A stretch of DNA of 5,630 nt from Candidatus Omnitrophota bacterium (GCA_028706895.1 JAQTVG010000077.1:1-5630); one strand, 5' to 3'; positions 1 to 4,698 are shown, counted from the first letter of the stretch. The notes: generated by a model from the letters alone, not told the origin. Made by a program: numbers and translations.

Positions 1-85
1 TAGATGCCTCGTCTGCAAAAACCGGCACAGAACAGAAAAAAACAATAACCAGTAAAAATAATGTTGCCTTTCTTAAAACTGCCAT
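1..85 (-). CDS. N-terminus of an exported protein (partial, runs off window)
   Basis: Only the first 28 codons are present; the gene continues beyond position 1. The translation begins MAVLRKATLFLLVIVFF and continues CSVPVFADEAS. This is a textbook Sec signal peptide: positive n-region (R5, K6), hydrophobic core at about residues 8-20, and a VFA|DE signal peptidase I site after residue 24. An in-frame ATG six codons earlier (103) exists, but the Shine-Dalgarno-like AGGGGG lies between the two and is well spaced only for the ATG at 85, so that start is chosen. The mature protein is not visible and no family can be named. It follows nikR on the same strand, and NikR-like half-sites lie upstream, so a role in nickel handling (for example an outer-membrane receptor) is possible but is inference from position only. 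Confidence 0.75.
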   Translation of the reverse strand, partial: MAVLRKATLFLLVIVFFCSVPVFADEAS

Positions 86-151
86 AAATATGCCCCCTTT
101 CATCTTTTGTTTGCGCCAGCCAACCGGATCCTTTTACCAGAGGAAGGCGAG

Positions 152-209
152 GTGTTATTTTATAATACGTTTTTATATTTCGTGCTACGATAGGATAAAA
201 AAATAATAC
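152..209 (-). promoter_or_regulatory. Candidate NikR-type half-sites and AT-rich promoter region upstream of the exported-protein gene
   Basis: Read on the minus strand, GTATTAT (209-203), 14 nt, GTAGCAC (188-182) matches 11 of 14 positions of the GTGTTAC-N13/14-GTAACAC consensus that I recall for NikR outside enterobacteria. Lower down, GTATTAT-AAA-ATAACAC (168-152) is a 17-bp near-perfect palindrome built from the same half-sites but with a 3-bp spacer. It overlaps possible -10 boxes TATTAT (167-162) or TATAAA (164-159). No good -35 box is visible. The remaining leader (151-86) holds no recognised riboswitch. The half-sites are visible; assignment to NikR is inference from the adjacent nikR gene. 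Confidence 0.4.
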
Positions 210-210
210 C

Positions 211-624
211 TCAAATCTCCTTTCCCGTGCTTGACATGCTTAGGGCTACATGCTTTACCCACTTTACCGCCTTAAGTGTATCAGCAAGCTTCTGGGCAAG
301 CTTGGGCCTGCCTTTCACCGCAATTATCTCCAGGCAGTTATGGTGGTCTAAATGGATGTGCTGGGTAGAGATAATAACCCCTCCGAAATCATGCTGAATA
401 TCCATTAGTTTATTTACAAGCTCGCGCTTATGGTGGTCATAAATAATAGTAATGGTGCCGGCTATCTCGTTACCTTCCTGCCATTGCCTTTTTATCAAAT
501 CTTCCCTGATAAGGTCGCGGATTGCTTCAGAGCGGTTTGTATATTTTTTTCCTTTGAGGTGAGAATCAAAACGGGCAAGCAATATTTTCTCTAGAGATAC
601 CCCAAACCTAACTAATTGAGCCAC
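211..624 (-). CDS. nikR: Nickel-responsive ribbon-helix-helix regulator NikR
   Basis: A 137-aa NikR-family transcription factor, close to the E. coli length of about 133. Residues 1-45 form the ribbon-helix-helix DNA-binding domain, with the typical NRSEAIRDLIRE segment at 30-41. Residues about 55-130 form the ACT-like nickel-binding, tetramer-forming domain. The four high-affinity Ni ligands of E. coli NikR (H76, H87, H89, C95) are all present as H78, H89, H91 and C97, in IQHDF and STQHIHLDHHNCLE. The protein is therefore expected to bind Ni(II) and act as a cytoplasmic repressor of nickel uptake genes. The start is GTG at 624, five nt after an AGGAG Shine-Dalgarno (634-630). Its promoter overlaps a NikR-like operator, suggesting autoregulation. 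No nickel transporter is complete in the window. The next gene downstream encodes an exported protein of unknown type. Confidence 0.95.
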   Translation of the reverse strand: MAQLVRFGVSLEKILLARFDSHLKGKKYTNRSEAIRDLIREDLIKRQWQEGNEIAGTITIIYDHHKRELVNKLMDIQHDFGGVIISTQHIHLDHHNCLEIIAVKGRPKLAQKLADTLKAVKWVKHVALSMSSTGKEI

Positions 625-642
625 TTTTACTCCTGATAATAA

Positions 643-687
643 GTATTACGTTTTTTATAATAATAACACGAAAACTTATATTGTCAA
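643..687 (-). promoter_or_regulatory. nikR promoter with overlapping NikR-type operator
   Basis: The minus strand shows a -35 box TTGACA (687-682), a 16-nt spacer and a -10 box TATTAT (665-660). The imperfect palindrome GTGTTAT-N13-GTAATAC (669-643) covers the -10 box and the expected transcription start near 653. It differs at one position per half-site from the GTGTTAC-N13/14-GTAACAC consensus recalled for non-enterobacterial NikR. Occupancy here would block RNA polymerase, so negative autoregulation by nickel-loaded NikR is the natural reading. The promoter elements and palindrome are seen directly; the binding is inferred. Confidence 0.7.
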
Positions 688-720
688 GAAAAATTTATGA
701 TTTAACAACAGGATGGCATA

Positions 721-756
721 TAAAAGACGGGGGTATTACCCTAAGGTAAGCTGTCT
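721..756 (-). terminator. Weak candidate intrinsic terminator after the EF-Tu-like gene
   Basis: On the minus strand, just past the stop codon, AGAC (756-753) can pair with GTCT (728-725), and inside it TTACC (749-745) pairs with GGTAA (740-736). A TTTT run (725-722) follows. The stem is interrupted and GC-poor, and an alternative GGGT-AAT-ACCC hairpin competes. The location between two transcription units supports it, but the structure alone is weak. Confidence 0.35.
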
Positions 757-761
757 CTATT

Positions 762-1016
762 TTAAGGAATTACTTTGAAGACTTTGTCTCCGGGGTGGAC
801 CTTTTGGCCAACCTTTATGCCTACCGAATCCCCTGGTTTTGCTTCAGAGACGCTGGCGTGTTCAATCTGCATGGAATCAATGGCTTGAGCAAAATCTTCG
901 GAATGGCCTTTAATGTGGATACTTTCGCCTATTTTCAAGGCATCCGAAAGCTCTATTATTCCTACGCTAAGATGGCCGAAATAATGCGTAATCTTACCAA
1001 TCTCTTTTTCCTGCAT
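762..1016 (-). CDS. Stand-alone EF-Tu domain-2-like (translation-factor beta-barrel) protein
   Basis: An 84-aa protein that matches the second (beta-barrel) domain of translational GTPases and contains no G domain. The recognisable pattern is GKITHYF near the start, VGIIEL at 18-23, the LKIGESI segment at 27-33, then SMQIEH at 48-53 and AKPGDSVGIKV at 59-69, the usual RNA/ligand-facing strands of domain 2. Similar short 'translation elongation factor-like' proteins occur in many bacteria and archaea, and the fold also forms the C-terminus of some U32 peptidases. Their function is not established. The ATG at 1016 is chosen because GGGAGG lies about 7 nt upstream; a TTG two codons earlier directly abuts that Shine-Dalgarno and is unlikely. 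It is the last gene of a unit that starts with the CsgG-like lipoprotein and follows the small basic protein by 34 nt. Confidence 0.8.
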   Translation of the reverse strand: MQEKEIGKITHYFGHLSVGIIELSDALKIGESIHIKGHSEDFAQAIDSMQIEHASVSEAKPGDSVGIKVGQKVHPGDKVFKVIP

Positions 1017-1050
1017 ACTCAACCTCCCTTATTCTAAGCAAGGATTTTAA

Positions 1051-1131
1051 TTAACCTAAACAAGGCTTTCTGCCTTTATTAGCCCGCTTTGAACGCCAGT
1101 TGAGTTTTCCTCTACGTTTACGTTTTCCCAT
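1051..1131 (-). CDS. Very small basic protein (26 aa), possibly ribosome-associated, bTHX-like
   Basis: A short ORF from ATG at 1131 to TAA at 1051 encodes 26 residues, of which 12 are Lys or Arg. It begins MGKRKRRGK, continues with LNWRSKR and ends with GRKPCLG. No acidic residue occurs. The start MGK, the RRGK segment, a Trp-Arg soon after and a Lys/Arg/Pro tail resemble the small-subunit protein bTHX (Thx), a peptide of about 26 residues. The resemblance is from memory and short, so function is inference. The ORF sits 14 nt after the stop of the CsgG-like gene and 34 nt before the EF-Tu-like gene, on the same strand, filling an otherwise empty gap. No clear Shine-Dalgarno is visible (AT-rich TAATTAAAA precedes the ATG), so translational coupling to the upstream gene is likely if it is expressed. 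Confidence 0.65.
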   Translation of the reverse strand: MGKRKRRGKLNWRSKRANKGRKPCLG

Positions 1132-1145
1132 TTTTAATTAGTGTA

Positions 1146-1892
1146 TTAACCCTTATCTGTGTATTTATAATAATCTACGGGTATGGCCTGGGACATATAG
1201 CGCACTGCTTCAATAATACAAATGCGTATTGCCTTTTCCATGGGAGTATTAGCGTAAGCAGATAACCCTGCCCCCAGACCTCCGCTGCCTGAAAATCCAT
1301 TCTTATTAGAGCCGTCGGCATCCGATGCCTGGCCCTGTACGCGCGTAACTGCCAATGACTTAGAAGTTGACGCGTCTACAATACTTATGTCTAAAGCCAT
1401 ATGCGATTTGCTTAAAGCTGAGCCCAATAACCCGCCCCATCTGCCGCTGCCTACGCCGCCACCGCCGCCTACGCCCGCCCTCCCGCCTGACATTTCTGGC
1501 TCAAATTCTGTAACCGAAGCTGTAATAATTAAATCCGCGGGCTTATTTGCTAATTTTGGCTGGGGCGCATCACCTGCCTGAGGAGCAGCCGATACGGATA
1601 ACTGCTGTTCCTGGATTAGCGCAACCTGATTTTTCTGGTAATCAACTACGGCAAAACGATTACTATTTGCTAAAGCAGTAACTAACATGTTGCGCACATC
1701 AGAACCAATCTCGCCCGTAGCTTTCGTGGCCTTAACATCAAAATCTGCCACGGTAACGCGTGCCTTAGGCCCGGAATAAGACGGAAGCGAAGCTAACCGT
1801 GAAGCGCTTCCTCCATTGTGGTGCATAAAAGAACAACCGGATAAACCGACAGTCCAGAACCCGCATATTATAATAAAAATGGCTTTTTTCAT
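1146..1892 (-). CDS. CsgG/HfaB-family outer-membrane lipoprotein
   Basis: A 248-aa lipoprotein precursor. Residues 1-19 are a signal peptide ending in the lipobox LSG|C, with C20 the lipidated cysteine. The body follows the CsgG-family plan: RVTVADFDVKA (45-55), IGSDVRNMLVTALANSNRFAVVD (62-84), a polar linker with LIQEQQLSV (92-100), ADLIITASVTEFEPE (119-133), ALDISIVDA (166-174), and a C-terminal helix starting TPMEKAIRICIIEAV (216-230). Family members form oligomeric secretion channels (CsgG for curli) or act as envelope assembly lipoproteins. The length is close to that of CsgG. Two Gly/Ser-rich stretches (about 136-157 and 190-212) occupy the places where CsgG has its membrane-spanning hairpins. 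No curli subunit gene is nearby, so the partner is unknown. It is the first gene of a unit with a perfect-consensus promoter; AGAGAG about 7 nt upstream of the ATG is a modest ribosome binding site. Confidence 0.85.
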   Translation of the reverse strand: MKKAIFIIICGFWTVGLSGCSFMHHNGGSASRLASLPSYSGPKARVTVADFDVKATKATGEIGSDVRNMLVTALANSNRFAVVDYQKNQVALIQEQQLSVSAAPQAGDAPQPKLANKPADLIITASVTEFEPEMSGGRAGVGGGGGVGSGRWGGLLGSALSKSHMALDISIVDASTSKSLAVTRVQGQASDADGSNKNGFSGSGGLGAGLSAYANTPMEKAIRICIIEAVRYMSQAIPVDYYKYTDKG

Positions 1893-1913
1893 AAATAATC
1901 TCTCTGGAATTGA

Positions 1914-1942
1914 ATTATACTCGAAATGGGCCCGTCTGTCAA
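1914..1942 (-). promoter_or_regulatory. Perfect-consensus sigma70-type promoter of the CsgG-like gene
   Basis: On the minus strand TTGACA (1942-1937) and TATAAT (1919-1914) are separated by exactly 17 bp, which is 12 of 12 consensus positions with ideal spacing. Transcription should start near 1905-1908, giving a leader of only about 13-16 nt before the ATG at 1892. High constitutive expression of the downstream three-gene unit is the inferred consequence. Confidence 0.9.
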
Positions 1943-1945
1943 GGC

Positions 1946-1981
1946 AAAAGGGCCGTAAAGGCTAACTAGGGAGAGCGCCCT
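1946..1981 (-). terminator. Candidate intrinsic terminator after the HAD gene
   Basis: On the minus strand, a few nt past the HAD stop codon, AGGGC (1981-1977) can pair with GCCCT (1953-1949) across a 23-nt loop, with a T run (1949-1946) directly after. A competing AGGG-N6-CCCT hairpin lies inside. The stem is short, but the position between the HAD stop and the next promoter (-35 at 1942) fits a terminator. Confidence 0.4.
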
Positions 1982-1987
1982 ATTAAT

Positions 1988-2626
1988 CTATAATATTTCC
2001 AATAACTCTGAGATATTGCTGATAATACGGCAGGGATTTTCTTTATTGATCTCTGTTTTTGTGCTTGAGCCTGTAGTAACAATTATAGTTTTGACTTTTG
2101 CGCGCCGGCCTGCCTGGGCATCAATAACCATATCACCCACATAAACAGTTTCTCGCGGCCTTACGCCAAACTTTCGCATAATTTTATTGATAATCTCCGG
2201 ATAGGGCTTGCCGCGTTTTAATTTATCAGCGCAAAGGACATAATCAAAGCATTTATTTATCTTAAGGTGACGGATTAAAATCCAGGAAAAACGGGTCGGG
2301 CGGTTACTCGCTACGGCAAGTATATAACCTTTATTTTTAAGATAAGCCAATAATTTACCTGCCTTAGGGAATAAGCGGGATTCTTTAATAAGCGCGCTGC
2401 TATGATGCCTGCGATATATAGACGCAGCTAAAGGCAGGTCTTTCTTTTTTACAAAAGGCTTCAGGAGATTTTTATCCCCCCACCCCACTGCCCGACGGAT
2501 AGTTAAAGCGCCTTGCGCAGGATAATGAAGTCTTCGCATAGTATAATTAAAACTGCTGGTTATCGCCTGATATGCGTTAACCAGCGTCCCGTCTAAATCA
2601 AAAATGATAAGCTTTATATCTTCCAT
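1988..2626 (-). CDS. HAD-superfamily phosphatase, phosphoglycolate-phosphatase-like
   Basis: A 212-aa HAD hydrolase with a helical C1 cap, the size of Gph/PpaX-type phosphatases. Motif I is IIFDLDGTLV (7-16), with nucleophile D10 and acid/base D12. Motif II is VASN with S107. Motif III is K140 in RGKPYPE. Motif IV is VYVGDMVIDA (161-170), with Mg-binding D165 and D169. Cap residues about 17-85 lie between motif I and the core. The residue after LV is Asn (LVNAYQ), where Gph-type enzymes usually have Asp (LVDS). The substrate cannot be read from sequence; phosphoglycolate, pyrophosphate or a sugar phosphate are all possible. The ATG at 2626 starts just before motif I as is usual; a TTG 16 codons upstream would add a tail encoded by a terminator hairpin and is rejected. 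There is no clear Shine-Dalgarno before the ATG. Confidence 0.88.
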   Translation of the reverse strand: MEDIKLIIFDLDGTLVNAYQAITSSFNYTMRRLHYPAQGALTIRRAVGWGDKNLLKPFVKKKDLPLAASIYRRHHSSALIKESRLFPKAGKLLAYLKNKGYILAVASNRPTRFSWILIRHLKINKCFDYVLCADKLKRGKPYPEIINKIMRKFGVRPRETVYVGDMVIDAQAGRRAKVKTIIVTTGSSTKTEINKENPCRIISNISELLEIL

Positions 2627-2654
2627 AACAACAAAAGCAGGGATTATTCCCTGC
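2627..2654 (-). terminator. Intrinsic terminator between the secreted-protein gene and the HAD gene
   Basis: On the minus strand GCAGGG (2654-2649), loop AATAAT, CCCTGC (2642-2637) forms a perfect 6-bp GC-rich stem followed directly by TTTTGTTGTT (2636-2627). It lies 46 nt past the stop of the secreted-protein gene. The T tract ends at the ATG of the HAD gene, so the same bases also serve as the HAD leader. Confidence 0.7.
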
Positions 2655-2699
2655 CCGCTTATTAGCCATATCAATAATTATTATTCTTAAATATAATTA

Positions 2700-3137
2700 T
2701 TACTCTGACGCCGGCGTTGCTTGCGGCCCTTCCCGAGTAATATCCCTTGGCAAAGTCTCCGCGCTTTCAGGTTTTTCTACGCTGATATTCCTGGCTGTAT
2801 TCTTTCCATCAGGCCCGGAAACATAATCAATGCTGAGAATATCCGCAGGTTTGATCCCATCCATGGAATTAATGTTTTCAAAGGTTGTTTTATCATTCAC
2901 ATCAATGGTTATCTCTTTTTCTGTGTCCGTCTCATAATCAAGGTATTTAATCAGTATTTTCCTGGCAGCTGTATCCACCGAAACCGTTTCTCCCCAGAGC
3001 CATTGCATTTCCGGTTCAACGTATGCCTCTTGGACAGGAGGCGCGCCGCCCTCTTCATCCTGGCAAAAGCCAAAACCCGCATTTATTAATATAAAAGAAA
3101 ACATAATTCCCAAAAATAAGATTATTTTCTCTTTCAT
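2700..3137 (-). CDS. Small secreted protein with a compact beta domain, function unknown
   Basis: A 145-aa precursor. Residues 1-25 form a signal peptide: MKEK n-region, then a hydrophobic core IILFLGIMFSFILI. Cleavage is likely near GFGFC|QDE; the cysteine at 25 lacks a good lipobox (Phe at -1), so lipidation is doubtful. After an acidic, Pro-rich linker (26-44), residues about 46-122 read as alternating strands: LWGETVSVDTAARKILIKYL, then KEITIDVNDKTTFE, ADILSIDYV and ARNISVE. This resembles the small OB/beta-barrel repeat seen in DUF5666-type exported proteins; the match is loose and from memory. The C-terminal tail (123-145) is disordered-looking. A strong Shine-Dalgarno GGGGAGG lies about 7 nt before the ATG. 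It is a single-gene unit with its own promoter and terminator. Confidence 0.75.
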   Translation of the reverse strand: MKEKIILFLGIMFSFILINAGFGFCQDEEGGAPPVQEAYVEPEMQWLWGETVSVDTAARKILIKYLDYETDTEKEITIDVNDKTTFENINSMDGIKPADILSIDYVSGPDGKNTARNISVEKPESAETLPRDITREGPQATPASE

Positions 3138-3164
3138 TATTTTACCTCCCCCTCTTAGAAAATT

Positions 3165-3193
3165 AACTTAGCACAGAATAAGTGCCTTGTCAA
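3165..3193 (-). promoter_or_regulatory. Promoter of the secreted-protein gene
   Basis: On the minus strand TTGACA (3193-3188), a 17-nt spacer and TAAGTT (3170-3165) preceded by TGC make an extended -10 type promoter: perfect -35, weak hexamer at -10 compensated by the TG motif. It starts just behind the terminator at 3207-3263 and gives a leader of about 20 nt containing the strong Shine-Dalgarno of the gene at 3137. Confidence 0.65.
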
Positions 3194-3206
3194 TACAACT
3201 ATCCTC

Positions 3207-3263
3207 AAAAAAAGGGTTAATAACCCTGCTTAATATACTTAAGTTGGATATTAACCCTTTTTT
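3207..3263. terminator. Strong bidirectional intrinsic terminator with nested palindromes
   Basis: AAAAAAGGGTTAATA (3208-3222) is the exact reverse complement of 3249-3263, giving a 15-bp stem with A/T tails on both sides, so it can terminate in both directions. On the minus strand it ends the acyltransferase/membrane-protein unit. The 26-nt loop contains CTTAA-TATAC-TTAAG, a second hairpin. The left arm can alternatively fold on itself as GGGT-TAATA-ACCC. A 15-bp palindrome (AAATCCC-G-GGGATTT, 3275-3289) overlaps the stop codon just upstream. Confidence 0.85.
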
Positions 3264-3288
3264 GTATTTTAATTAAATCCCGGGGATT

Positions 3289-3504
3289 TTACTCTTTGGC
3301 TATCGCTAAGGTGATGATACCAACCAGGATTAAAAATAGCCCGATACATCCTTTAAATACCACCAGCAGGCTGCCAAACCAGTTTACAACCGCCAAAACA
3401 CCTAACACTAAAAATACTAAACCCAGTATAACCTTAAAGATAGTGCCAAAGGCATTTTTTCCTTCACAGCATTTCTTTTCTTCTTGCTTAATTTCTTCTG
3501 CCAT
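3289..3504 (-). CDS. Small two-helix membrane protein, function unknown
   Basis: A 71-aa protein. The N-terminus (1-20) is charged and cytoplasmic-looking, with a vicinal cysteine pair C12-C13 (EEKKCCEGK). Two hydrophobic helices follow, about 22-42 and 46-69, joined by a tight NWFGS turn; a third cysteine, C53, lies in helix 2. No family is recognised. Start choice: ATG at 3504 has AGGAGG 8 nt upstream; a GTG at 3513 abuts that Shine-Dalgarno and is rejected. The ribosome binding site lies inside the last codons of the acyltransferase gene, and only 1 nt separates that stop from this ATG, so the two are translationally coupled. A strong terminator follows. Coupling to a lipid A-type acyltransferase suggests an inner-membrane role near it, which is inference. 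Confidence 0.75.
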   Translation of the reverse strand: MAEEIKQEEKKCCEGKNAFGTIFKVILGLVFLVLGVLAVVNWFGSLLVVFKGCIGLFLILVGIITLAIAKE

Positions 3505-3505
3505 G

Positions 3506-4432
3506 TCACGCACCTCCTTCTATGTTCGGCCTGCTCTTCCATCTGCGATGGATCCAACCCCATTCAGCAGGATATTTACGTATATAAGACTCAATTATGC
3601 TGGTTAATTTTTGTATATTTACAGTAACTGTCTCTTGATGCGTTTTGCCTTCTTCTAAAACTAACGGTTTTTCAAAAATAATCTTATGCGTATCGTCTTT
3701 TTGCCTTACAATAAAACAGGGAATTATCGCCGCTTTTGACCTTAACGCCAACACTACGGGCCCTGTGGCAGTAGCTGCCTGCTTGCCAAAAAATTCAACA
3801 AACACGCCGCTGGTGCCGAAATTCTGGTCTATAGGTATAAAAACTAATTCATTTTTACGCAATGCCCTTATTGTCGTTTCAACACACACATTCCGGGGCT
3901 GGCTGTATATTGTCTTTATGCCGAGTTTCTCGCGTTTTTCCAGAAAAATCTTCTCTACCCTGGTATCCCGCATCTGCCGCATTATACCCGAAGTTTCATA
4001 GCCCTCAAGCCTTATCCTAGCCAACATCAACGGGAAATTCCCGAAGTGCGCGCTCACCAGGATTACGCCATTGCCTCGAGATAGAGCTTTATCCAGGTTC
4101 TCCTTGCCTGCCAACGTTACACGCTCTTTTATAAGATGGGGCTTATCCATAAGAAATATCAACTCAAAACCTGCCTTTGCCATAAAAATAAAACAATCCC
4201 TGGCAATCTGTTCTATTTCGGCCTTTGTTTTCTCCTGGCCAAAAGCAAGAGTCAGGCTCTCTATCGCAATCTTCTTTTGTTTACGCGCGATCCTAAAGCC
4301 GATACCGGCAAAACCCTTGGCAAAACTATACACCCAACGCTCAGGGATAGCTTTAATTATCAAAGAGCTAAAATTTAATCCAACCCAGCCGAAGAAACGG
4401 CTGATACTTTTACGAATCTTTTTAGAATCCAT
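3506..4432 (-). CDS. LpxL/HtrB-family lysophospholipid (lipid A) acyltransferase
   Basis: A 308-aa protein of the Lip_A_acyltrans family, the usual length for LpxL/LpxM-type late acyltransferases that move an acyl chain from acyl-ACP to a lipid A precursor at the inner membrane. An N-terminal membrane-associating segment (about 12-46, FFGWVGLNFSSLIIKAIP) precedes the acyltransferase core. Block I is VILVSAHFGNFPLM (123-136) with catalytic His129. Further family signatures are VFIPIDQNFG (197-206), FFGKQAATATGP (214-225), and the C-terminal YPAEWGWIHRRWKSRP (287-302). The normal HX4(D/E) motif here reads H-FGNF-P, so the Asp/Glu of the catalytic relay is Pro134. The substrate could be lipid A or another lysophospholipid. 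The ATG at 4432 has no visible Shine-Dalgarno; see the promoter candidate. It overlaps the control region of the next gene. Confidence 0.9.
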   Translation of the reverse strand: MDSKKIRKSISRFFGWVGLNFSSLIIKAIPERWVYSFAKGFAGIGFRIARKQKKIAIESLTLAFGQEKTKAEIEQIARDCFIFMAKAGFELIFLMDKPHLIKERVTLAGKENLDKALSRGNGVILVSAHFGNFPLMLARIRLEGYETSGIMRQMRDTRVEKIFLEKREKLGIKTIYSQPRNVCVETTIRALRKNELVFIPIDQNFGTSGVFVEFFGKQAATATGPVVLALRSKAAIIPCFIVRQKDDTHKIIFEKPLVLEEGKTHQETVTVNIQKLTSIIESYIRKYPAEWGWIHRRWKSRPNIEGGA

Positions 4433-4438
4433 AGGTAA

Positions 4439-4466
4439 TATATAACAAAAAACCCGAAATTTGCAA
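4439..4466 (-). promoter_or_regulatory. Possible promoter of the acyltransferase gene (leaderless)
   Basis: On the minus strand TTGCAA (4466-4461, 4 of 6 matches to TTGACA), a 16-nt spacer and TATATA (4444-4439), or TATATT with an 18-nt spacer, precede the ATG at 4432 by only 4-6 nt. If used, transcription would start at or next to the A of the ATG, giving a leaderless mRNA, which would agree with the missing Shine-Dalgarno. AT-rich sequence makes chance matches common, so confidence is low. Confidence 0.3.
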
Positions 4467-4469
4467 GTA

Positions 4470-4483
4470 AAATATCAGAGTTT
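4470..4483. repeat. Left copy of a 14-bp direct repeat flanking the hairpin element
   Basis: The 14-bp sequence aaatatcagagttt occurs here and again at 4909-4922, 439 bp away in the same orientation. The next bases here are gcgtaaa, which in the right copy follow after 12 further bases (4935-4941). The left copy therefore looks like a slightly deleted duplicate of the 3' end of the kinase gene. Confidence 0.8.
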
Positions 4484-4510
4484 GCGTAAAGTTTATAGGC
4501 GTAAACAATC

Positions 4511-4683
4511 TTTTTAGCGTATGTCTTGGCTTGTTTTCGCAGCACCGCTCGTCCCGCCCCACCGTGGCGGTACTCGCTTGGAGTTTATGCTCGCTCTCAC
4601 CGACTTCGTTTTAACAGGTGAACCTTGGCCGCTCGCATAAACTACATGCTGCTCAAATCAAACCAAGCCACCTGCTGAAATAT
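4511..4683. repeat. Hairpin arm 1 (imperfect inverted repeat with a GC-rich side hairpin)
   Basis: Pairing blocks in order: TGGCTTG (4527-4533) with CAAGCCA (4664-4670); GCAGCA (4539-4544) with TGCTGC (4647-4652); AGTTTATGC (4582-4590) with GCATAAACT (4635-4643), 9 bp perfect; TCACC (4597-4601) with GGTGA (4617-4621). The left side carries an extra hairpin CCGCC (4554-4558) with GGCGG (4566-4570), much richer in GC than its surroundings. Confidence 0.75.
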
Positions 4684-4698
4684 TAATATAGTTATATA

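Noticed and set aside
104..151. Possible cobalamin riboswitch in the leader of the exported-protein gene (minus strand GGTAAAAGGATCCGGTT recalls the AAAAGGGAA-CCGGTG core)
   Set aside because: The leader is only about 65 nt, there is no GCCACTG-type B12 box and the other conserved stems are missing; the match is too short.
1387..1581. Plus-strand Pro-rich open frame opposite the CsgG-like gene
   Set aside because: Its proline run is the antisense of the glycine-rich segment of the CsgG-like protein; it is a shadow of that gene.
2627..2674. TTG start for the HAD protein 16 codons upstream of the chosen ATG
   Set aside because: The extra residues would be encoded by the terminator hairpin and T tract; HAD proteins normally begin just before motif I, as with the ATG at 2626.
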